DNA of 64,000 bases from positions 1 through 64,000 of the forward strand of contig NZ_DJUW01000016.1 in assembly GCF_002440635.1 (NCBI RefSeq), read 5' to 3'. Positions 16,225 through 25,170 of the stretch are shown here, one piece after another. This DNA comes from Novosphingobium sp. UBA6272. Its GTDB lineage: Bacteria; Pseudomonadota; Alphaproteobacteria; Sphingomonadales; Sphingomonadaceae. The position numbers and the translations under genes are program-made. Every line of letters begins with the position of its first letter. The stretch's first letter is position 1. The notes under the pieces were generated by a model that had not been told where the DNA came from, searched no databases, and worked only from the letters and a program-made list of their open reading frames with translations.

Positions 16225-19200
16225 GCCATCTGCTCGACCGCCTGACTTTCTTCGCCCAGAAGAAAGAGACATTTTCTGACGGCCATGGCGTGACTACCGC
16301 CGAGGCCCGCGATTGGGAGGACGGCTATCGCAAGCGCTGGCAGCACGACAAGATCGTGCGCTCAACCCACGGGGTGAACTGCACTGGATCGTGCAGTTGG
16401 AAGATCTACGTCAAAGGCGGGATCATCACCTGGGAAACCCAGCAGACCGACTATCCGCGCACCCGGCCCGAGCTGCCCAACCACGAACCCCGCGGCTGCC
16501 CGCGGGGGGCGAGCTATAGCTGGTACATCTATTCAGCCCACCGGCTGAAGTACCCACTGATCCGTAAGAGGTTGGTCAAATTTTGGCGTGCGGCGCGGGC
16601 TACTTTGCCTCCGGTCGCAGCCTGGGCTTCGATCCAGAACAACCCCGAGCAGCGCAAGAGCTACACCGCGATCCGCGGCCACGGCGGTTTCGTCCGTTCG
16701 ACCTGGGACGAGGTCAACGAGATCATCGCGGCCGCCAATGCCTTTACCGCCAAAACCTATGGCCCCGACCGGGTGATCGGATTCAGCCCGATCCCGGCGA
16801 TGTCGATGGTTAGTTATGCGGCGGGATCGCGCTATCTCTCACTGCTCGGCGGGACCTGCATGTCGTTCTATGACTGGTACTGTGATCTGCCGCCCGCCAG
16901 CCCGATGACCTGGGGTGAACAGACCGACGTTCCCGAAAGCGCCGACTGGTACAATTCCGGCTTTCTGATGCTGTGGGGCAGCAACGTGCCGCAAACCCGC
17001 ACACCCGACGCCCACTTCATGACCGAGGCGCGCTATCGCGGGGCCAAGGTGGCGGTTGTTTCGCCCGACTATGCCGAAGCGACAAAGTTCGCCGATATCT
17101 GGCTGAACCCAAAGGCTGGCACCGATGCCGCACTGGCGCTGGCGATGGGTCATGTGATCCTGCGCGAGTTCCACCTCGACCGGCAAGTGCCCTATTTTGA
17201 GGACTACTGCCGCCGCTATTCCGATATGCCTATGCTGGTCCGGTTGGTTGAAAAAGACGGCCGCTTCGTGCCTGACCGGTTGCTGCGCACGTCCGATTTT
17301 GCGGGCAACCTGGGCGAGGCCAACAACCCCGAATGGAAGACCGTCGCGATCGACGATGCTCGCGATGAAGTGGTTGCCCCGTCTGGCACGGCTGGCTTCC
17401 GTTGGGGCGAAAAAGGCAAGTGGAACCTTGAGGAGAAGGATGGGCAAGGCAGCGACGTAAAGCTGCGGATGACCGCGATCCTCGACAAGGACCATGATGA
17501 AGTGTTGGACGTTGCCTTCCCCTATTTCGGCAACCGCGAACACGACTTCTTCCAGGGCACCGATCACCCCGACGTGCTGCTGAAACGCGTGCCGGTGCGC
17601 GAACTGGAGCTGACCGAGGGCCGGACTTACGTCGCCACGGTGTTCGATTTGCTTTGCGCCAACTACGGCCTCGATCGCGGCCTTGGCGGCGAACACGTCG
17701 CGCGCGATTACGGCGATGCCAGCCCCTATACTCCGGCATGGGCCGAGACGATCACCGGCATTCCGGCTGATCACATCATCACCGTGGCGCGTGAATTTGC
17801 CGCCAATGCCGAAGCCACAAATGGCAAGTCGATGGTGATCTTGGGGGCAGGCCTCAACCATTGGTACCACATGGACATGAACTACCGGGGGATCATCAAC
17901 CTCCTGGTGATGTGCGGCTGCGTCGGCCAGTCGGGCGGCGGCTGGGCACATTATGTTGGCCAAGAGAAGTTACGCCCGCAGACCGGTTGGCTGCCATTGG
18001 CCTTCGGGCTCGATTGGAGCCGTCCGCCGCGCCAGATGAATTCCACTAGCTTCTTCTATGCCCACACCGATCAGTGGCGTTACGAAACGCTTGGGGTCAG
18101 CGAGATCCTTTCTCCCACTGCGCCAGACGGAGATTGGGATGCCAGCCTGATCGATTACAACGCCCGGTCTGAACGGATGGGCTGGCTGCCGTCAGCGCCG
18201 CAGCTCAAGACCAATCCGCTCGAAGTGGGCAAGGCGATCAAAGCCTCGGGTAAGAGCGCCGCAGACTATGTTTCGGCCGCGCTCAAATCGGGCGAGCTAG
18301 AAATGTCGTGCTTCGATCCTGACGATCCGGCCAACTGGCCGCGCAATATGTTTGTCTGGCGCTCGAACCTGCTCGGATCTTCGGGCAAGGGTCACGAATA
18401 TTTCCTCAAGCACCTTCTCGGTACCGCCCACGGCGTTCAGGGCAAGGATCTGGGTGAAATGGGGCTGCAAAAGCCCAAGGATGTGAAATGGCACGATGAG
18501 GCGCCCAAAGGGAAGCTCGACCTGCTGGTCACGCTCGACTTCCGGATGTCGACCACCTGCGTCTATTCCGACATCGTTCTGCCGACCGCCAGCTGGTATG
18601 AGAAGGACGATCTCAATACGTCCGACATGCATCCTTTCATCCACCCCTTGTCGGCTGCGGTCGATCCGGTTTGGGAATCGCGCAGCGATTGGGACATCTA
18701 CAAAGGCCTGGCCAAGACCTTTTCCGAAGTGGCGTCCGAAGTGTTGGGCGTTGAACAGGACGTGGTGCTGGTGCCGATCCAGCACGATACCGCGAACGAA
18801 CTGGCCCAACCGTTCGACGTGGCCGACAGGGGCGAGGGCCAGGTTGAACCGATCCCCGGCAAGACCATGGCCAATGTTGCGCTGGTCGAGCGGGACTACC
18901 CGAACCTCTACAAGCGTTTCACCGCGCTGGGTCCCCTGCTCGACAAGCTCGGCAATGGTGGCAAGGGGATCAGCTGGAACACCAACGTCGAGGTTGAAAA
19001 CCTGCGCGATCTCAACGGACGGGTGACCGAAGACGGCCCGACCAAGGGTATGCCCAGAATCGAAACCGCGATCGACGCGGCCGAGGTGCTGCTGATGCTG
19101 GCGCCCGAAACCAACGGCGAAGTTGCGGTAAAGGCGTGGGAGGCGCTGTCGGAATTTACCGGGATCGATCACACCCATCTGGCCAAGCCCAAGGAAGACG

Positions 19201-19958
19201 AGAAGATCCGCTTCCGCGACATTCAGGCCCAGCCAAGGAAGATCATCTCTTCGCCGACCTGGTCCGGAATTGAAAGCGAGCACGTCTGCTACAACGCTGG
19301 CTATACCAACGTTCACGAACTGATCCCCTGGCGCACCCTGACCGGGCGGCAACAACTGTATCAGGACCACAAGTGGATGCTGGCGTTTGGCGAAGCGCTG
19401 TGCGTCTACCGCCCGCCGATCGACACCAAGGCGGTCGCCCCGATGCTGGCCGAAGCCGAGGGGCAGAAGCACGTGGTGCTGAACTTCATCACTCCGCACC
19501 AGAAGTGGGGGATCCACTCGACCTATACCGACAACCAGCTGATGCTGACCCTGTCGCGCGGCGGACCGATCGTCTGGATGAGCGAGGTGGACGCCGCCAA
19601 GGCCGATCTGGTCGATAATGACTGGGTGGAGACTTTCAACGCCAACGGCGCGCTGGTTGCCCGGGTGGTCGTATCCCAGCGGATGAAGGAAGGCACGCTG
19701 TTCATGTACCACGCCCAGGAAAAGCACGTGAATGTGCCGGGCTCGGTGCTGACCGGACAGCGCGGGGGGATCCACAATTCGGTGACCCGCGCGATCCTGA
19801 AGCCGACCCACATGATCGGTGGCTACGTCCAGCAGGCCTATGGCTTCAATTATTACGGCACCGTCGGATCGAACCGCGATGAATTTGTGATCGTTCGCAA
19901 GCTTAGCAAGGTCGAATGGCTCGAGGGCCCTCTTGGCGCAGGGGAGATTGTAGCATGA
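16221..19958 (+). CDS. narG: Respiratory nitrate reductase alpha subunit
   Basis: This 1,245-residue molybdenum subunit reduces nitrate to nitrite on the cytoplasmic face of the membrane (E. coli NarG has 1,247). The N-terminal Fe-S ligands are present as H50, C54, C58 and C93 (HGVNCTGSCSW and RGCPRG), the histidine variant typical of NarG. The substrate region contains the conserved TWGEQTDVPESADWYN and WGSNVPQTRTPDAHF. The C-terminal molybdopterin-binding domain is complete. A stretch near 16580-16610 aligns slightly short against the family from memory but stays in frame. It overlaps narK by four bases and narH by four, so translation is probably coupled. Confidence 0.97.
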   Translation: MSHLLDRLTFFAQKKETFSDGHGVTTAEARDWEDGYRKRWQHDKIVRSTHGVNCTGSCSWKIYVKGGIITWETQQTDYPRTRPELPNHEPRGCPRGASYSWYIYSAHRLKYPLIRKRLVKFWRAARATLPPVAAWASIQNNPEQRKSYTAIRGHGGFVRSTWDEVNEIIAAANAFTAKTYGPDRVIGFSPIPAMSMVSYAAGSRYLSLLGGTCMSFYDWYCDLPPASPMTWGEQTDVPESADWYNSGFLMLWGSNVPQTRTPDAHFMTEARYRGAKVAVVSPDYAEATKFADIWLNPKAGTDAALALAMGHVILREFHLDRQVPYFEDYCRRYSDMPMLVRLVEKDGRFVPDRLLRTSDFAGNLGEANNPEWKTVAIDDARDEVVAPSGTAGFRWGEKGKWNLEEKDGQGSDVKLRMTAILDKDHDEVLDVAFPYFGNREHDFFQGTDHPDVLLKRVPVRELELTEGRTYVATVFDLLCANYGLDRGLGGEHVARDYGDASPYTPAWAETITGIPADHIITVAREFAANAEATNGKSMVILGAGLNHWYHMDMNYRGIINLLVMCGCVGQSGGGWAHYVGQEKLRPQTGWLPLAFGLDWSRPPRQMNSTSFFYAHTDQWRYETLGVSEILSPTAPDGDWDASLIDYNARSERMGWLPSAPQLKTNPLEVGKAIKASGKSAADYVSAALKSGELEMSCFDPDDPANWPRNMFVWRSNLLGSSGKGHEYFLKHLLGTAHGVQGKDLGEMGLQKPKDVKWHDEAPKGKLDLLVTLDFRMSTTCVYSDIVLPTASWYEKDDLNTSDMHPFIHPLSAAVDPVWESRSDWDIYKGLAKTFSEVASEVLGVEQDVVLVPIQHDTANELAQPFDVADRGEGQVEPIPGKTMANVALVERDYPNLYKRFTALGPLLDKLGNGGKGISWNTNVEVENLRDLNGRVTEDGPTKGMPRIETAIDAAEVLLMLAPETNGEVAVKAWEALSEFTGIDHTHLAKPKEDEKIRFRDIQAQPRKIISSPTWSGIESEHVCYNAGYTNVHELIPWRTLTGRQQLYQDHKWMLAFGEALCVYRPPIDTKAVAPMLAEAEGQKHVVLNFITPHQKWGIHSTYTDNQLMLTLSRGGPIVWMSEVDAAKADLVDNDWVETFNANGALVARVVVSQRMKEGTLFMYHAQEKHVNVPGSVLTGQRGGIHNSVTRAILKPTHMIGGYVQQAYGFNYYGTVGSNRDEFVIVRKLSKVEWLEGPLGAGEIVA

Positions 19959-21481
19959 AGGTCCGCGCGCAAATCGGCAAAGTGCTCAACCTCGACAAAT
20001 GCATTGGCTGCCACACCTGTTCGGTCACCTGCAAGAACGTCTGGACCAGCCGCGAAGGGATGGAATACGCCTGGTTCAACAATGTCGAGAGCAAGCCCGG
20101 CATCGGCTATCCCAAGGATTGGGAAAACCAGAAGCGCTGGAACGGGGGCTGGGAACGCTCCACGACGGGTTCGATCCGCCCGAAGATGGGCGGCAAATGG
20201 CGGCTGCTGGCAAAGATTTTCGCCAATCCCGATCTGCCCGAGATCGACGATTACTATGAACCCTTCACCTTCGATTACGGCCACCTGCAATCGGCGCCGG
20301 AAAGCAAGGCATTCCCCAGCGCGCGCCCGCGCAGCCTGATCACGGGCAAACGCATGGAAAAGATCGAAGGCGGCCCCAACTGGGAGGAAATCCTCGGCGG
20401 TGAATTTTCCAAACGTAGCGCCGATTACAACTTCGAAGGCGTCCAGAAGGAAATCTACGGCGAGTTCGAAAACACGTTCATGATGTACCTGCCAAGGCTG
20501 TGCGAACACTGCCTGAACCCCACTTGCGTCGCAGCCTGTCCTTCAGGCTCGATCTACAAGCGCGAGGAAGACGGGATTGTCCTGATTGATCAGGAGAAGT
20601 GCCGCGGATGGCGGATGTGCATCTCGGGTTGCCCTTACAAGAAGATTTATTTCAACTGGAAGAGCGGCAAGAGCGAGAAGTGCATATTCTGCTACCCCCG
20701 GATTGAGGCGGGCGAGCCGACGGTCTGCAGCGAAACCTGCGTTGGACGGATCCGCTACCTTGGTGTGATGCTGTACGATGCGGACCGGATTGAGGAAGCG
20801 GCCAGCGCTGAAAATGTCGAGGACCTCTATCAGGCCCAACTCGACATCTTCTTGGATCCCAATGATCCGAACGTGATTGCGCAGGCCCGTAAGGACGGCG
20901 TTCCCGAAGCCTGGCTTGAGGCTGCGCGGCGCTCGCCGGTGTGGAAGATGGCGATGGAATGGAAGGTCGCCTTCCCACTCCACCCCGAATACCGCACTCT
21001 ACCAATGGTGTGGTACGTTCCACCGCTTTCGCCAATCAACAATGCGGCCAGTGCGGGCAAGATATCTGCCCGTAACGGCATGCCCGATGTCCGCAGCTTG
21101 CGTATCCCGGTCAAATACCTCGCCAACCTGCTCACTGCGGGCAAGGAGGCCCCGGTGATCGACGCGCTCGAACGGATGCTGGCGATGCGCGCCTATATGC
21201 GCGGCAAGACCGTGGACGGCGTTATCAACGAAGGCATTGCCACGGAAGTGGGTCTGACCGCAGGGCAGATCGAAGAGATGTACCAGATCATGGCCATCGC
21301 CAACTACGAAGACCGCTTCGTGATCCCCACAGGCCACCGCGAGGACGCCGAGGACATGTACGACGAAAAGGGCGGATGCGGTTTCTCGTTCGGCAATGGC
21401 TGCTCGGGCGGGTCCAACGACACTAACCTGTTCGGTGCCCCGGCCCGCAAGAAGCTCCAAACCCCGACGGAGGTGTTCTGA
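19955..21481 (+). CDS. narH: Respiratory nitrate reductase beta subunit
   Basis: The 508-residue iron-sulfur subunit passes electrons from NarI hemes to NarG. The first cluster ligands are C16, C19, C22 and C26 (CIGCHTCSVTC). Later groups include CEHCLNPTCVAAC and CRGWRMCISGC, where tryptophan replaces a cysteine and creates the [3Fe-4S] centre typical of NarH. The start is ATG 19955 within the narG stop (ATGA); the frame extends to 19916, but the protein family begins at MKVRAQIGKVLNLDKC. The stop shares a base with the narJ start (TGATG). Confidence 0.97.
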   Translation: MKVRAQIGKVLNLDKCIGCHTCSVTCKNVWTSREGMEYAWFNNVESKPGIGYPKDWENQKRWNGGWERSTTGSIRPKMGGKWRLLAKIFANPDLPEIDDYYEPFTFDYGHLQSAPESKAFPSARPRSLITGKRMEKIEGGPNWEEILGGEFSKRSADYNFEGVQKEIYGEFENTFMMYLPRLCEHCLNPTCVAACPSGSIYKREEDGIVLIDQEKCRGWRMCISGCPYKKIYFNWKSGKSEKCIFCYPRIEAGEPTVCSETCVGRIRYLGVMLYDADRIEEAASAENVEDLYQAQLDIFLDPNDPNVIAQARKDGVPEAWLEAARRSPVWKMAMEWKVAFPLHPEYRTLPMVWYVPPLSPINNAASAGKISARNGMPDVRSLRIPVKYLANLLTAGKEAPVIDALERMLAMRAYMRGKTVDGVINEGIATEVGLTAGQIEEMYQIMAIANYEDRFVIPTGHREDAEDMYDEKGGCGFSFGNGCSGGSNDTNLFGAPARKKLQTPTEVF

Positions 21482-22176
21482 TGCGCCTGACCCTTCGCGT
21501 CTTGTCAGCGCTGCTGCGCTATCCTGATGTCGCCGTGCAGCAAGCCGCGCCAGAACTGGCTGGTGCGCTAGCAAGTGACGGCCTGCTTTCGGCCGAGCAG
21601 CGTGCCCGATTGCAGCCACTGCTGGATGATTTGGCCAGTACCGACTTGCTCGATCTGCAGGAGCGCTATGTCGGCTTGTTTGATCGGGGGCGGGCGCTGT
21701 CGCTGCATCTGTTTGAACACGTTCACGGTGAAAGCCGCGATCGCGGGCAGGCGATGGTTGACCTGCGGGATCGGTATGAAGCGCAAGGACTGGAGATCGC
21801 AGCAAAGGAATTGCCCGATTATCTCCCCTTGATGCTTGAATACTTGTCAGTCCTGCCGGCCGCACAAGCGGCGGACGAACTGGCGCAGCCGGGTGTGATC
21901 TTGTCTGCGCTGGCCGAGCGGCTTGAGGAAAAGGGCACGCCTTATGCGGCACCGATGCGAATTCTGGCCGATCTGGCTGGGGCAGGAGGCGAAGCATTCG
22001 AAATCGCCCCAGCTGATGATCCCGATGACCTTGCCGCGCTCGATGCGGCCTGGGCGGAAGAGCAAATCCGCTTCGACGCCCCGGCTGCCCCTAGCACTGG
22101 CGAATGCCCACAAGTTGCCGCGATGGTTGACCGCATGCTCATCCCTGAACCTGTCCGGAGCTCGATCCATGGCTGA
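21481..22176 (+). CDS. narJ: Nitrate reductase assembly chaperone
   Basis: The 231-residue NarJ binds apo-NarG and controls molybdenum cofactor insertion and membrane docking of NarGH; it is not part of the final enzyme. The sequence is all-helical and acidic, with the family-typical stretch SLHLFEHVHGESRDRGQAM around residue 80. It starts at the narH stop and overlaps narI by eight bases, so the four subunit genes are probably coupled in translation. Confidence 0.93.
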   Translation: MRLTLRVLSALLRYPDVAVQQAAPELAGALASDGLLSAEQRARLQPLLDDLASTDLLDLQERYVGLFDRGRALSLHLFEHVHGESRDRGQAMVDLRDRYEAQGLEIAAKELPDYLPLMLEYLSVLPAAQAADELAQPGVILSALAERLEEKGTPYAAPMRILADLAGAGGEAFEIAPADDPDDLAALDAAWAEEQIRFDAPAAPSTGECPQVAAMVDRMLIPEPVRSSIHG

Positions 22177-22864
22177 TTTCATCCACCACCTGCTGTTTGC
22201 GATCTTTCCCTACATCGCGCTCGCCGTCCTCGCCGTGGGATCGGTCATTCGTTACGATCGTGAACCCTATTCGTGGCGAGCCGGATCAAGCCAGTTGCTG
22301 CGCCGCAAGCAACTGATGGTCGGATCGGTGCTGTTCCATCTGGGCGTACTGATGATCTTCGCCGGGCATCTGGTTGGATTGCTGACCCCGATAGTTCTGT
22401 TCGATACCTTGGGCATTTCGCATGGTGCCAAGCAGTTGCTGGCGATCGTAGCTGGCGGCGTGGCCGGGGTGATTGCGATCATCGGTGCCACCTTGCTGAT
22501 CCATCGCCGCTTTTTCGATCCCCGGGTTCGCGCTGCATCCAGCTTCAGCGACAACATGGTCATCCTGTTGCTGTGGCTGCAGCTTGCACTCGGCCTCTCC
22601 ACCATTCCGATCTCGGCCCAGCATCTTGATGGTCACGAAATGGTCAAGTTCATGAACTGGGCCCAAGGCATCTTCACCTTCCGTGTCGGCGCGGCTGAGC
22701 AGATCCGCGATGTCGCGCTGGTGTTCAAGCTGCACCTTGTGCTGGGCCTGACGATCCTGTTCCTATTCCCCTTCACGCGCTTGGTTCATATGCTGAGTGC
22801 GCCTGTCCGTTACGTCTGGCGTTCGGGATATCAGGTGGTGCGTTCGCGGAAGCTCGCGTCATGA
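22169..22864 (+). CDS. narI: Respiratory nitrate reductase gamma subunit (cytochrome b)
   Basis: This 231-residue, five-helix membrane subunit oxidises quinol and carries two b hemes. The heme ligands can be placed at H57, H67, H189 and H207, with the same spacing as H56, H66, H187 and H205 of E. coli NarI. ATG 22169 begins the recognisable protein (MADFIHHLLFAIFPYIALAV); the longer frame from 21923 lies inside narJ and is not needed. The stop overlaps the next gene (ATGA). Confidence 0.96.
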   Translation: MADFIHHLLFAIFPYIALAVLAVGSVIRYDREPYSWRAGSSQLLRRKQLMVGSVLFHLGVLMIFAGHLVGLLTPIVLFDTLGISHGAKQLLAIVAGGVAGVIAIIGATLLIHRRFFDPRVRAASSFSDNMVILLLWLQLALGLSTIPISAQHLDGHEMVKFMNWAQGIFTFRVGAAEQIRDVALVFKLHLVLGLTILFLFPFTRLVHMLSAPVRYVWRSGYQVVRSRKLAS

Positions 22865-23640
22865 TGGCCGATCCCGTGCTGGTCGGCGGGCGCGAAATCT
22901 CGGCTACCGATATCGCTGCCGAAGCGCAGAACCACCCCGCACCGAGCGCTGAAGCGGCATGGGCTGCAGCAGCTGAGGCCTTGGCGATCCGCCAGTTGCT
23001 GCTCGATGAAGCGCTTCGTCTCGAACTTGATCCAGGAGATACCCACGATGCGGAAGGGCTGGCTTTAACCCGCGAAGACGCGCTGATCGACGCACTGCTT
23101 GCACAAGAAATCCAGACGCCCAAGGCCGATCCCGAAACCTGCCGCCGGTTCTATGACAACCACCCGGAACGCTTCGTTACCCCGCCGCTGGTCGAGGCCG
23201 CACATATCCTAATCGAGGCCGATCCCGCTGATGACTTTGCGATGGGATTGGCGACGGGCGATGCCCGCACCCTGATCCGCCAGATTCAGACCGATCCTTC
23301 ACGCTTCGAAGAGCTCGCCCGCAGCCATTCGGCTTGCCCATCGCGCGAACAGGGCGGCAATCTTGGACAGGTCCAGCCTGGGCAGATGGTCAAGCCGTTC
23401 GAGGAGGCGCTGTTCGCGCTGGCCGAAGAAACGCTGTGCCCCAACCCGGTCCGGACCCGTTTCGGGGTTCACGTGATCCGCTCGGGACGGCGCGCCGAAG
23501 GCTGGCAGTTGCCGTTCGAAGCCGCCCAGGCGCTGATTGCAGAATACCTAGAGGAAGCCAGCTATCGCCGCGCTGTGGCGCAATATATCGCGGTGCTAGC
23601 CGAACAGGCCGGAGTCAGCGGCGTGGAACTGGCCGCCTAG
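22861..23640 (+). CDS. PpiC-type peptidyl-prolyl isomerase in the nar operon
   Basis: The 259-residue parvulin-family protein has an N-terminal helical part (NifM-like) and a rotamase domain at about residues 110-210, with typical segments EAAHILIEA, CPSREQGGNLGQV and TRFGVHVIRSG. There is no signal peptide, so it acts in the cytoplasm. In Pseudomonas aeruginosa a PpiC-type gene also sits between narI and moaA1, which supports a role in folding or maturing the nitrate reductase; the exact client is unknown. It overlaps narI by four bases. Confidence 0.9.
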   Translation: MMADPVLVGGREISATDIAAEAQNHPAPSAEAAWAAAAEALAIRQLLLDEALRLELDPGDTHDAEGLALTREDALIDALLAQEIQTPKADPETCRRFYDNHPERFVTPPLVEAAHILIEADPADDFAMGLATGDARTLIRQIQTDPSRFEELARSHSACPSREQGGNLGQVQPGQMVKPFEEALFALAEETLCPNPVRTRFGVHVIRSGRRAEGWQLPFEAAQALIAEYLEEASYRRAVAQYIAVLAEQAGVSGVELAA

Positions 23641-23641
23641 A

Positions 23642-24628
23642 ATGCCCGGCAGACTTCACGATGGGCACGGCCGCCGCTTTGAATACCTGCGCCTGTCGCT
23701 GACCGATGTCTGCAACTTCCGCTGCAGCTATTGCTTGCCCGATGGCTATCGCAAGGTGGACGGCCAGTCCGCCAATCTTTCGGTCGATGAAATTCGCCGA
23801 TTGGTCACGGCCTTTGCCCGGCTGGGCTTGTGGAAAGTGCGACTGACTGGCGGAGAGCCCAGCCTGCGCCGCGAACTGCTCGAGATTGCGCGGACCGTTG
23901 CCGCAGTGCCGGGGATCAGCAAGCTGGCAATGACCACCAACGGCTACCGCCTTGCAGAACGCGCGGCAGACTATGCCCGGGCTGGTATCACGGCGCTCAA
24001 TATCAGCGCCGATTCGCTGGTGCCAGAGCGGTTTGCGGCGATCACTGGACATGACAGGCTGGGTGAAGTCCTCGACGGAATTGCCGCCGCCCGCGCTGCT
24101 GGGATTGCATCGGTCAAGCTCAACTCGGTGCTTATGCGCGGCGTGAACGACGACGAGCTGGACAGCTTTTCCGCCTTTGTCACTGAACACGACCTGTCGC
24201 TGCGCTTCATCGAAGTGATGCGCACCAATGACAATCCCGGCTTCTTTGACCAGCACCATCTCGCCGGTGTGGCAATCACCGAAAAGCTCGAACAGGCTGG
24301 TTGGCGGCGCCTGCCGCGCGAAACTGGGGCGGGTCCGGCGATTGACTATGCCAGCCCATATGGGCGCGGCCGGATCGGCATCATCGCGCCCTATTCGAGA
24401 GATTTCTGCGCCAGCTGCAACCGGCTACGGGTGTCGGCAAAGGGCAAGCTGCACCTGTGTCTGTTCGGGGATTTCGGCATCGATCTGCGCCCGCTGCTTC
24501 AGCACGACACACAATTGGAAGAGCTGACCGACCGGATCACTGCGCTCACCGCAACCAAGGCGCCCGAACACCGGCTTCACCAGGGCAACAGCGGAACAAC
24601 GCCGCACCTGGCTTCGATTGGAGGGTAG
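23642..24628 (+). CDS. moaA: GTP 3',8-cyclase MoaA (molybdenum cofactor synthesis)
   Basis: This radical-SAM enzyme (328 residues) converts GTP in the first step of molybdopterin synthesis. The N-terminal [4Fe-4S] ligands are C24, C28 and C31 (CNFRCSYC). The C-terminal cluster is in CASCNRLRVSAKGKLHLC near residues 256-273. The protein ends in Gly-Gly (ASIGG), as active MoaA proteins do, because that tail is needed in catalysis. It starts one base past the PpiC stop. The partner MoaC is not in the window, so this copy supplements a pathway completed elsewhere. Confidence 0.95.
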   Translation: MPGRLHDGHGRRFEYLRLSLTDVCNFRCSYCLPDGYRKVDGQSANLSVDEIRRLVTAFARLGLWKVRLTGGEPSLRRELLEIARTVAAVPGISKLAMTTNGYRLAERAADYARAGITALNISADSLVPERFAAITGHDRLGEVLDGIAAARAAGIASVKLNSVLMRGVNDDELDSFSAFVTEHDLSLRFIEVMRTNDNPGFFDQHHLAGVAITEKLEQAGWRRLPRETGAGPAIDYASPYGRGRIGIIAPYSRDFCASCNRLRVSAKGKLHLCLFGDFGIDLRPLLQHDTQLEELTDRITALTATKAPEHRLHQGNSGTTPHLASIGG

Positions 24629-24633
24629 CGTCA

Positions 24634-25170
24634 GTGCTCGGAATCGATCCCACTTTGCCATTCCATCCACTGGGCATGGCTGTTCTGACCATTTCCGATA
24701 CGCGGACCCTGGCCACCGATACATCCGGAGCATTGCTTGCCGAGCGCCTGGTTTCAGCGGGCCATACCTTGCACGGCCGCGCCATCGTGGTTGACGATAT
24801 CGACGTAATCCGTGCTCAGCTTCGGCAATGGCTGCTCCGTCCCGAAGTGGAAGTGATCCTGACCACCGGCGGCACTGGCTTTTCGCCGCGTGACAACACG
24901 CCGGAGGCGGTTAGGCCGCTACTAAGGCGCGAGATGGACGGTTTCTCTGTCGCCTTCCATCAGAAGAGCCTGCAAAGCGTAGGTGTTGCCTCGATGCAAT
25001 CCAGAGCTTTCGCCGGACAGGCCGGGGATGCCTTCATCTTTTGTGTCCCGGGGTCGACCGGTGCCTGCCGCGATGCCTGGGATGGCCTGCTCGAGTTAGA
25101 ATTCGACAGTCGGCACAAGCCCTGTTCAATCGCCGGAGCCCTGCCGCGATTGCGGGATGTCTGTACATGA
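24634..25170 (+). CDS. moaB: Molybdenum cofactor protein MoaB/Mog type
   Basis: This 178-residue protein belongs to the family that adenylylates molybdopterin before molybdenum insertion. It contains the family signature TTGGTGFSPRDNTPEA around residue 80 and a late PGSTGA segment. I chose GTG 24634 because GGAGG (24620-24624) lies 9 bases before it and upstream frame sequence belongs to moaA. Calling MoaB rather than Mog rests on operon position and is not firm. Its stop overlaps moeA (ATGA). Confidence 0.87.
   Translation: MLGIDPTLPFHPLGMAVLTISDTRTLATDTSGALLAERLVSAGHTLHGRAIVVDDIDVIRAQLRQWLLRPEVEVILTTGGTGFSPRDNTPEAVRPLLRREMDGFSVAFHQKSLQSVGVASMQSRAFAGQAGDAFIFCVPGSTGACRDAWDGLLELEFDSRHKPCSIAGALPRLRDVCT

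Noticed and set aside
16555..16625. Possible frameshift in narG
   Set aside because: The stretch looks about one residue shorter than the family from memory, but the frame stays open, flanking motifs (RKRL and AWASI) are in the same frame, and the total length is normal.
16839..19811. Long minus-strand frames (374 and 504 codons) opposite narG
   Set aside because: Shadows of the narG reading frame, with no family resemblance.
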